This document shows positions 48,401-58,300 of a DNA stretch of 64,000 nucleotides, in pieces. This DNA is from Ciona intestinalis (Eukaryota; Chordata; Ascidiacea; Phlebobranchia; Cionidae). The notes below the pieces were generated by a model. That model saw nothing but the letters and a program-made list of their open reading frames with translations, had not been told where the DNA came from and made no database searches. The stretch lies in contig NC_020175.2 in NCBI RefSeq assembly GCF_000224145.3, positions 4,406,363 through 4,470,362 of the forward strand. The letters are read 5' to 3'. Made by a program: the position numbers and the translations under genes. Each line of letters opens with the position of its first letter. The stretch's first letter is position 1.

Positions 48401-49240
48401 AATTCAAGTCAATCTTTTATATTACCTAATTTTAACAAAAAATGGCCCTTTACCTAAAAATGATTTTGTTGCAAAACTGATGTTATACTGGGTTTAATAG
48501 ACACGCTTTTATTTGACACACCACGGCTACCCGGCGCCNNNNNNNNNNNNNNNNNNNNNNNNNNNNNNNNNNNNNNNNNNNNNNNNNNNNNNNNNNNNNN
48601 NNNNNNNNNNNNNNNNNNNNNNNNNNNNNNNNNNNNNNNNNNNNNACGACAATTGTTCAACCCCAGTGGTCATTAATAGTTTGTCCAAATTATCAGCCAT
48701 CATTAAAAAAAATGTAAAAAAAAGCAAAAAAAATTACCCCACAAAGTAACATACATGGTAACTCGTAAGCTGGCACGAGGTGTTAAACCCGTGTGATAAC
48801 GACTGTCGTTTTCCGGCCACGCGAGGATAGTAAGTTACATTCATATACTAGAGATATCTCTAGTAGGCCGTGGACACACTTATTGGTTTCTACCCGCAGC
48901 GTGTTTTTTAACGACTGCTGCCGTTTTGCTGCTATTTCCCTTCTCTTCGTTGTTTTAATTTTAATTGTTATTTGCTTCTGTGTTTTAAGAGATAAATAAA
49001 CTGTATGCTATGTTATGTACACCTAAACGCATATCAATGTGTTACAGTTTCAAGATGATCAGTCACCAGCACGACCAAGGAAACCCAGTGAATGGGAAAC
49101 GTCTTCAACTTTTGAAAGCATGGGGAAAAAGGCAGCCGAAAGACGGTGTTAACTCTTTAGAAAAAGAAGATATTAAAATTGTAAAACAAGTGACGCATAC
49201 ACGTTTATACGTCAGATCACGTGACTGTGCTGCCACGTAA
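45052..49240 (+). CDS. beta-1,4-galactosyltransferase (B4GALT1-6 type)
   Basis: Golgi type II enzyme that transfers galactose from UDP-galactose to terminal N-acetylglucosamine in its relatives. Exons: 45052-45385, 45782-45938, 46678-46898, 47242-47381, 47848-47936, 49048-49240, all in phase, 377 aa. A short cytoplasmic end is followed by one membrane anchor (about residues 7-27), then a Thr-rich stem. The catalytic part shows KVAIIIPYRDREEHLR, RQQLQYIVVVVEQ, the metal-binding DVD (222-224), GVTVGGVLGL, and GWGGEDDD (285-292), which is the B4GALT1-6 form and not the B4GALT7 one. The start is the ATG pair at 45052; the codon two places earlier is GTG. The 47936-49048 intron holds an N gap and two SINEs. 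A candidate AATAAA lies at 49496-49501. Confidence 0.93.
46002..46198. repeat. MITE-like element, complete
   Basis: Left end GAATGGGGGAAGATGGGTCACC, right end GATGTCCCATCTTCCCCAATCC, then TACTATATG. Galactosyltransferase intron 2. Confidence 0.75.
46425..46635. repeat. MITE-like element, same family
   Basis: Left end diverged (ATAGTGGGGAAAGGTAGC), right end TCTTCCCCCACCCTGCTATA. Second copy in the same galactosyltransferase intron. Confidence 0.65.
47625..47800. repeat. MITE-like element, diverged
   Basis: Starts CTATATAGGGTAAGATGAATACC and continues with the CCTGATCGTATTTAAACAATT block; the right end is eroded near GATCCCACCATTTTATAC. Confidence 0.5.
48040..48365 (+). mobile_element. tRNA-headed SINE, full-length
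   Basis: The best full copy: a tRNA-like head with A-box-like GTGGTTTGCGCGACTG and B-box-like AGATTCGAAGCTC (about 48,057-48,115), a middle domain with AGCAAGACACTTGACG and AATTGCTTTAACCCAGTGG (about 48,140-48,185), and a tail with GGCACGAGATGTACGAACAG, CGTTGCCCGACACACGAGG and AATAAGTTACGATCATTC. About 320 bases. Related to described composite SINEs of ascidians by layout; exact identity not checked. Confidence 0.7.
48510..48848 (+). mobile_element. second tRNA-headed SINE, interrupted by an N gap
   Basis: After the gap come the middle domain (CAACCCCAGTGGTCATTAAT) and the tail (GTAACTCGTAAGCTGGCACG, then CGCGAGGATAGTAAGTTACA). The tRNA-like head is probably hidden in the 107 Ns. Confidence 0.6.
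48539..48645. other. assembly gap of 107 Ns
   Basis: Run of Ns inside the last galactosyltransferase intron, within a SINE copy. Confidence 0.99.
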
Positions 49241-49495
49241 CGAAAGGCTTTTGAAGTTCAATACACTTTCACATTTTTCTTTACTTTACCTATACTAGGA
49301 TTAATTATTTTGATAAGCTTCCTATAGAAAATGCATAACTTTGTTCGTATTCACGCGCTTTTTATCGTTAGCTGCTATATATACTATTCATGATTTCGGT
49401 TTACAATTTTCTTTAGATGTGCTTGTAGTACAATTCTGGACAAATAGGATTTTTGTTGCTTAATGACAGCTTAAGATTCCCATAAAGAATAAGAT

Positions 49496-49501
49496 AATAA
49501 A
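49496..49501 (+). promoter_or_regulatory. candidate galactosyltransferase polyadenylation signal
   Basis: AATAAA about 255 bases after the stop codon; motif and position only. Confidence 0.35.
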
Positions 49502-49989
49502 GTAGTTGCGTGGGGCCAGTACAATTTTGAGACACCCTTGTGGGTATTCAGCTGATAATAAAATATGGCTTTTTAGGTTCTGAGTAAGTTTATCAGTATC
49601 ATTTGTTGATAGAGTGTTCTGATGGACGAATGACTCACGTAAATCGGAGGGTGCATGCGAGAAAATCAAGGGTCCGAGTCTAGACATAGCAGGTCTACGC
49701 AGTTTTGCCAAATTTAAAATACCAGGCACTGAAAATTGTAGTGGGAATTCTTCAAGTGCATCACTGGACAAGTTATCCTCTGTTGGATTAAACGAAAACG
49801 CTTGCTGTAATTGAAAGGAGAAATGAGCCAAGGATCAGATGGTGTAGCAGCTTATTCAGTAGACCGAGGCCAAAACTCCACCGAGATTTATTAGATTTTG
49901 GAACCATACCAAAAAATATCGGTTATATTTTACGGGCAGCGATAAAACGCTGATGGTGGTAATTCGAAAGGAGTTGAACGCTTTGAAAT

Positions 49990-50187
49990 ATGAAGTCCTG
50001 CAGCTTGAGTCATAAACCCCTGTTATATTTATTGGCTGCGGTTATGGCTACAGCGTTCTTATCGCTAAATACTAGTTTTGTAACTTCACTCATAGACATT
50101 AATTACTCGAGCAATGGAAAACACAAGATAATATTATCTTTTATCAGCACTAAACATGCTATGTGGGCAGGCTTCCATAAGCAATAA
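49990..50187 (+). CDS. short ORF with a signal-anchor-like start, doubtful
   Basis: 65 residues from ATG: a short polar end (MKSCSLSHKP), then a hydrophobic stretch (LLYLLAAVMATAFLSL) and an N-glycosylation-type NTS and NYSS. The layout is like the first exon of a Golgi type II enzyme, but the frame closes at 50187 and no donor leads to a recognisable next exon. It may be a remnant or chance. Confidence 0.2.
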   Translation: MKSCSLSHKPLLYLLAAVMATAFLSLNTSFVTSLIDINYSSNGKHKIILSFISTKHAMWAGFHKQ

Positions 50188-51152
50188 CATATGGTGCAAT
50201 TCTAGAAAATGATGTTAGGTTTATGATTACATTGGTGGGCTTATGACGTAACAGAGCTTATGATGCAACAAAAGCTTATGACCAACAATTATAATAACCT
50301 GAAATCTGGAACACCTTTCTTAAGTTTGACTTATTTTTTTTTTGCCAAGTGTGTGTGAGAGTAAAACGTAAAATGTTCTGTGACGTCACACTAAACAAAC
50401 AATCGCGTATGGCTTGAATTATTAGAGCGTGAAAACGTCCTAAAGTCGTTTGTGACGTTTCACCGGAATCCGAAAATGTGAGGAAATTTTGATTTTGGAT
50501 TATTTCTCGATTTTTCTTTGCATTTGAAGCAACAGAATGCCTCTGTTTGCAGCAAACTTAAAATAATGAGTGCTTATTAGAGCCTAACACACTTGACCTC
50601 GTGACACCGAAGTCTACAGTGGTGGTGTCAAGGCACACTATGTGAGGCGAAATTCTTTCTTTCCCTGAGGACGACGGAGGTGCGCTGTTACCTCGCCGTG
50701 GGATTCCAATCCTGAGAAATTCGAACAAACATGTTTTGAAAGCTTTTATGCGACTCTGCAACTTGATAAATTAGGAGAGTGACGGTTTTAGTTCTTCGGG
50801 TCATACTCGACGTTACGTGACTGAAAATTGCAACTTTGCAAAAAATTATCTGAAGTTGTGCGAAAATTGGACTTTCCGGCTCATCTGCTCTTCCGCCGCG
50901 CGTCATACAATGACTTCGTTTAGACTTGAATTTTGAAGCTCCCTCGATATTTAGGATGCGTCAAATGTGGCAGAATAATGCGTCGATTGTCTATTTATCG
51001 CGGGTGCGTTTGTTCCGCCGATCATAGCAGTCTAGAAACAGGACCGGTTTCCGTTGAAAATATCTGTGTTCTCCGCTTGGTCGAACACCAACCCCTCAAC
51101 GCGAGAAAGCGTGTATGACGCGAAGGCGGTAATACAATACCCCTCCTCTTAC

Positions 51153-51323
51153 TGCTGCTGAAGAACTGCAGAATCTGCACGTTGCCTTTTTCAGCAGGCG
51201 CGTGCAGTCCCTGCTTTCAGAGTCGTTGGTGGGCGGTGAGAAGTATCGGTCACATAGCTTAGAGCACCCAGCCGGAGTTAGGGATTCTCTGTTTGTCATG
51301 GATTCTTCATGCTGTTCCGCCAT
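51153..51323 (-). CDS. possible first exon of a cysteine-rich protein
   Basis: ATG at 51323, then 57 codons with the pattern C-x3-C-x14-C-x9-C-x2-C, ending at a good donor (GCAGCA before GTAAGAGG). No following exon could be placed with confidence, although an acceptor-like TTTCTCAG lies near 50,718. Unrecognised. Confidence 0.22.
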
Positions 51324-52373
51324 CGGTAATAGTCAGGTTTTGTTGAAACGCCTGCGCGTTGCGGTTGGTGTATTTCGGAAGTGATTTTTCATTCCAGGTA
51401 CACACTTGTGCCTGGTATCATTTAGTCAGCACGTTAAGAAGAAAGTATTAGAAAAAAATAGTTGCCATTTGCAGCGTATTTCATGTTTTAACCTACGCAT
51501 ATTTTATATAGATTAATCATTTATTTTAGTTTTTTATGACTGTAAGAACAGCGGTGCAAAAAAAACATGCAAAGGGGAGCATGCGTATGCGGAGACGTGC
51601 TTATCCTATGATTGATTTACTGTCAAGTTACTGATTGCGGTCAATTTATTTTCTACCCCGTTTCCATGTAGGCAGTTTTACACCGGTAATTAGAGGTAAA
51701 CTGCCGGGTTAAAACCGCCCCGAAACCGACACGAGGCTCTCTCCAAATTCGGTGGCAGACAGCTCCCAATTACGGCAAAGTGAAGCAGACGCGGCTGATT
51801 TGCGGTTGCTTCATTTCCTCTTATCCACGCACGTCGAACTCGACTGGAAATGGGTCAAAGGAAACATCCGATATTATCTCCCCTATGGTTCATTATGCTT
51901 TGTGTGATACAAGTTAGGTGAACATGGGAATGTTCTTTAGACAATGCAGAACTGTCAAAATTGCGTCGATGCGTAACGTGCCGTTATAGGTCAGGTTTCG
52001 TACGGTTTTGATTTCGGAATAAAAAATATTTAGAGGGATGGTCTATGAGCAAGTTTGAAGTATATATGTTACAAATTTTTGAACTTGATTTAAAAATTTG
52101 AGTTAAGTTTATTAAAATTACACAGGCAGGTCATGGTATAATGTGTGTAAGACGTGAAAGGGCAATAGTAGCGGAACTTGTATCAGAATTAAAAGCTCAC
52201 AGCTATTATTTGTAATGCGGTAGAAACGTGGCGGTACGTTTAATTTCAGACACTTCTTCCGTAAAGTCAAAACAAACCTTTGAAGTTCACCCCAAAAAAA
52301 CTAACCGAGTTTTACTTTCCAGCTTGCCAGATAGTTTCAGTATTGAAATTGTCACTTGTGTAATTACGTCACG

Positions 52374-55300
52374 ATGACGTGGCTATATGCTGTTTGTTTG
52401 CTAGCATTGGCTGGACAATCTTTGGGACAATATGGTGATGTATACACGTATGATGAAGAATCACCAGGTAAATCAATATATAGTAGAGTGAGGAAGATGG
52501 GACACCTTAATCACGTAATATCTAAATATCCTGTTCGTGTTTTAGACATTTAACAACGGTCTATGAGAGTTGTGAGAATATACGGTTTTATACCTCGTTA
52601 TTTTACTTTGTTTGCTTCAAAGTTGGACTAGGAAATAGAGTGAAAACGTGACCCATCGTCCCCCACCCTACTACACTTTAACTTGCAACTACCGTACACT
52701 TATCTTTGTGAGTGCCATATAACATCATTGGCGACTATACCATACCTAGGTGGTCCCATCTTGCGTGAAGTAGAAACTTTTGAGTCACAATAAGATATGC
52801 GGAAAACTAAAGCTATACCCAATAAAAAATACAAGATTACACAAAATCCCAATCTCCTATATAATCCAGCCATGGGGCATTTAGTTCAAAATTCCTTACC
52901 AGCTAAGTCCTTTTAATAACACATTATTTAGCCGGTGCAAGGTTATTTTCTGGGAAAGTAACACCCAGCATGCTGTATAACTTACTCGGCACAAACACAA
53001 CGCCTCAACCTGTAAACACAACGGAAACTTAATATATATATATATAACTCTTTTATTTTCAGGACTGCCCGATTACCCCGGTTACAACTACAACGAATAC
53101 GGGAACAATAACGAGGGTTCGGGATCTGGGGTAAGCATAATTACCACATATATAGAGCTGGTGACATTCAAAACGTTTTTGCATGCAGTTAATTGCTTTT
53201 AACAAAATGTTTGGAATATGACCGCATGTTGTGCTACAGCAATTTAAATGACTAACTGACATATGGGTAAACCGAAACCTAAATCCCAGGTCTTGGTATG
53301 GCGTGTTGTTTCGCCGTAAGAAACTTCCACCAAATAGAATAAATGGCGCACTATACATCTGATTTGTAAATAACCATTTCATTTATACAAAAAAGTGTAC
53401 CAGACGATATGTGAACCTACTGTGTTTATTCTGTTCAATTAAAAAAATAAATATAAAACAAATCTGATATTTTACTTGGACGTACATTTTAACAGGAGAC
53501 GGAAGCAGCGAGAGGTAAGAACATTATTACTTGATTATTTGCTTGCGTGAAAACATCCAACTTTATAGTCATTTCTGTATATTACAGTATTTAAAATCTT
53601 TCTTAGATTTGTAAATAGGCAAACTGCTAAATCCCTCTTTGTTTTCGTAATCAATTTGACTTTCGCTATCGTATTCGAAGAAACAAAGTTAAAATGTTAG
53701 TTACCGTGTTTACCGTTAACAGGTTCCTTCGTAGTTACAATTCAACAAAAGTTTCGAAAAGTTTTGCTCCAAGAAACTTCGGTTCGCTTTGAAAGAATGA
53801 GCGAGCGTGTTTCCACAGCGGTAAGTAGTGTTTTGTAAAGACAGTTCGGATGTTCCAACAGAGCTGAATATGCGGTGCCAAACTTTGTCATATTTCCAGT
53901 CGCTATTTTAAAATTACGATGTGAAATTTAAGGATTCGTGTATAGCAGGGTGGGGAAATATCAGACATGCACTTATTCATTCTGCTTTTTCGTCCATTTT
54001 GCTAGCAAACAAATACCATTTTGTTAACTCTTTAAACGATCAGGATATTTGGATATTAATATGTGCTAAAGGTGTCCCATCTCCCCCCACAGTATACAAT
54101 CAAATTCATAAGACATTTCAAAGTTTTTGATCCAAGAAACTGTTAACCTCTTGATAACGCAACAATATAAAACCAATGGCCCTTCTCAGATCTCTGGTTA
54201 TTTAACAAGAGAGCTATCAGCTGAAGCGGAGGATTTCACGATTGATGTGACGCAATTCGAACCGAGCCCTGACGTCAACCAGCGTAGAACAAAGGCGATC
54301 CTGGATATTACGTTCGAATCGTATTCTCCGGTCACATCTGAGGAGTTAAGTCAAGCAATGGTCGGGTTCAGCGGACGAATCGGAAGGGCAAGGGTTACAG
54401 AAGTCACCGGTAAGCATACGCAATATCTTTTATATAGTTTTAAACGTATAGGAAGCGTCAGTGAAGAAAACCTATATTTAATGTGTGTCATTAAACCTGA
54501 ACAACATATTAATTAAATTACCAAGACACGCGTCGTAAGACGCCATCTGCGCACGTATAATAAGTTTATTGCCACACGCAAAGTATCATCTTAAGACGTA
54601 TAGTGGCTCGGGGTAAGATCGTCCTTAATTTTGTAATCTTTTTGCGCGTCATGTGGTAGCAAACAAAAAAATACAGAATTATATAACCGTATCTGAGCGA
54701 CCTTTAAAGAACATTGTTGGTTCTTAAAAATACGATTAGGAACTTTGGGATGTTGTGCGCTAACGGTATTCATATTACCATTGCGGTAAAAGATTAAAAT
54801 TTCCAACTGATACGAACTATTTTAACCAGATATTACAGAGCCAGTCGACGTAGAGGAAGGTTTAACTACAGTCCCGCCACCCGAGACGACAACTGTAAGT
54901 GCCAATTTTGTATCACCATAACTGGCGTGTGATATTTTACTACAAGCATTATAGTTCATTGCTGTAATACTGGTATGTATTACTTTTATTTTCAGTAGGT
55001 GTGTTTTTTAGATACCGTGTCGGTAAAATACCCAATGGGAAAACCCCTTTAATCAAACACAAAAGTGAATTATATAAATTTAATGATTCGCTATCGAATA
55101 TATTAATCGCGTTGCATTGAATTTAGTTGCCATCTGTGGCCATGCAAGCTATCATTACTTATGACAAGAGGTTTGACAGCAGGCTATTAGACTCAACGTC
55201 CAGAGCTTTCACCAAGGAAAAGAACATCGTCGGTCCTGAGGTATTTTATGTTTATTTTTGGGTTCAAGCTTTTTTCTACAATATGTTTCAGTATTTGCAT

Positions 55301-58300
55301 CTATCTTTATGGGGAAAACACATGTTCCGAATGTCAAGATCGCGTTTAGACGTTCTTGGTTTCCAAGATTTCTTTGTATTCCTAGAGTTCAACATTTTTA
55401 TAGTCAAAGATTTTTAAACTGAGTTTTATCATATTTTAATTTAAACTGAGTTTTATCATATTGTAATGTTTGCTTTTCAACTTTCAGATTCGTCTCTACC
55501 TGTTCGGTTCAGTTACCAGTGGAACAATTGTAAGTGTTTGTTGGTTGTAACAAATGAGCCATTTTGATTAATTTAAATATTTGATTTACAATTCATGTGG
55601 ACCATTTTTTCTTTTTTCGATTGCTCTTTTCAAATCAATAAAATAAAACATTTAAAGAAGAAACTACAGTTAGTTCATTTATTCTATGTAGTTCAAGATA
55701 CTATATGTAGTTCATTTTGTGTGGAAGGCTAACTTTGTTTTGAACTTTTTTCTATATGACTAATATCTCTGACAAATCATATGGATCAACTAGGTTGGAA
55801 CAACAGTGGTTGCAGAACAGCACACATAAAATCTAATGGTAAATTGTTTTTTCAGAACACACAAGAAGTAGTTGGCTTTCGAAGAATGCCACGCAGAAAA
55901 ACTGGGGTGGTTGTAGCTTTTGATGTGACTAATGTAACGCCAGATGAAATGTTGCAACATTTATTGGGTTTAGTTGGTGAAAGATTAAGAAGATCAGCAA
56001 TCCTTAATGCCGGTAAAGTCCTATTTATAAGATAATAATGAATTAGCAATTTGTGAATAAATTGGCCTAAGAAATGTTATTGGAACGTTAATAAAATAGA
56101 TCAGACTATAAGACTACACCACATAGTATACATGTGAAACAGTTGTCGTGTCTGAAGTCCTTTTAAATCTAACTGGAAAATTGATTGTGGAGCCTTATTT
56201 AACATTTAATAACTGTTCTATTTTAATCCACAGAACTTCTTCCCTCAGAAGGTAAGAGTCGTTTAATATTTAATATTGAAGAATTCATGCATTATTTCTT
56301 GTATAATTGTTAATAGAACCTGTTTACCATTGAACTTTTGAAAATATTGTGTAAATGATTTTATGATATTTCCATTTGATTCATGTAATTTGTTCAAGCA
56401 GAACCAACCCCAACTCCACCTCTGGTCACTGAACCAACTCCTGGTGCACCAACAGGAAGAGGAGATCACGAACCAGATGGTTAGGTTACTTATAGTATTA
56501 TAGACACTGTGGGTGAATGGTTCGCATAATATTGAGTTAGACGTTTGATATAGATACCATTGATGGTGTATGTGTTCTTGGGCAAGACCCATAATGAACA
56601 TTGCTCCAAACCAAGGTTTACAATAAAAAATTAATTGTCCAACAAAAAAAGTCATTCGAAGTTTGCGTGGTAACTTGAAGCTGGCATGAGGTGCATGAAA
56701 CAGAACACCCTTGTTGTAACAACTGCTGTTTCTCCACAACGCAAGGGTAAAATATGTATCATCATACTTCACTACAGCTTGGATGAATTTCTATAACCAT
56801 TTAAAAATATTGGGTAAAAGTGTTTTGTAACTATGTCCAAAAAATATTAATAAAAATTCTGTACACCAGTTATAGTTGTATTTATCTTTTTGCAGTTGAG
56901 AGACCAGATCACTGTCCTCTCATACTTGCTCCTGAGCATGGAAACATGGATTGTACCAACACTAATCTTATTGGTTCAATCTGTACATTCTGGTGTGAAG
57001 AAGGAAGCTCATTGGCTGGCCAGGAATCATTCGCATGCGCAGATGATGCACACTGGTTGGCTGAAGTGCCCCACTGCCCACGTAAGTATTTGCATTTCAA
57101 TAAATACACAACGGTTGAAAAACAGAAAATATAGAACTGGTTTTTAAAACTTAGTTAAAGTATTTTTTAATTTTTATCCAGAGAGTTTGGAACGTAAAAC
57201 CAACATACTGATGTGAAGATTTTCCTACAGTTGTTGTAAATATATTGCAGGTATATTTTGCGAAGAGGACATTGATTCGGAATTTGAGAATGGCATGGTT
57301 ACTTGCTCCCATCATAATCGCTTCAATTCATTGTGTACATTCGAGTGCAATGAAGGGTATGAGTTACAAGGTGTTCCGGCAGTAACCTGTGAGATTTCGG
57401 GCCAGTTTACCGGAGAGTGGTCGGACCAAAAACCTCTTTGTGAACTTGGTAAGTAAAAACACATTTTTGCGCAATTAGATTTCATAAAGACTTGGATATT
57501 TTTTTGGTTGATTCACTATATGCCAAGGCCTGGAGTGTAGGCAATAATTCGTAATCGTATAAAAGCTTTGCTAAAATTTTTCAATTTCTTACCTAATGTA
57601 TTTTAGTCCTTATTTCTTACCTAATGTATTTTAGTCCCTGTGGATTGTGTGGTTGAATACAACGACTGGGGTGCATGCAGCGAGGGTATTCGAAGCAAAC
57701 AAGGATTTATTTTAGTTCAAGCTGTTGGGACTGGCACTCCTTGTCCCGATATCATTCCTGCTCATACTGAACGTAAGCCTTTTAGTTGAGTTGTAGAAAA
57801 TTATATTAAAGTTTCTTGATGAGATGGCAACTTGTAAAGAGTACGAGGCGTGTGAACCGGAGACACCTGTTTTATAACGACTGTCATTGCCACATCAATC
57901 AAGGACAAATAAGTTACATTTATTCATTATGACTGCATGCAAGTCCATGAGATATTCTAGATCCAATAAGCGGTGCAAATACAAATGTTTACAGGTTGTG
58001 TTGACTGTGGTGTGGAATGGGGTGATTGGTCGGCTTGTGCTGATGGTGTTCGTACAAGAACACAAGTTGTGGCTGTAGAGAAAGTAGGAGCTGGTGAAAA
58101 CTGCCCTGAACTTCAAACACAAGATGAAGGTAATAATTTAAATTACCATGATTAAATCCTTTTTATTAACGATAGCCTGTTTCGTAGGGAATAATTCCAA
58201 AGCTTTTAGTGGTTTTGTATTTAGGTTGTGTTATGTATAGTTTTAGTGGTTCTGTAATTAAGTTGTGTTATGAACATCATACTTTAATAGGTTACATTTT

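Larger units (their letters stand above)
49241..52373. other. intergenic region with two weak gene candidates
   Basis: Between the galactosyltransferase and the modular secreted protein. It contains a short ORF with a hydrophobic start at 49990 and a possible cysteine-rich first exon on the minus strand at 51153-51323, each listed separately. No confident gene or transposase was found. Confidence 0.5.

Noticed and set aside
49460-49831. 123-residue minus-strand ORF
   Set aside because: Looked faintly enzyme-like (KIVLAPRNY), but no family motif, no clear neighbours and no splice support.
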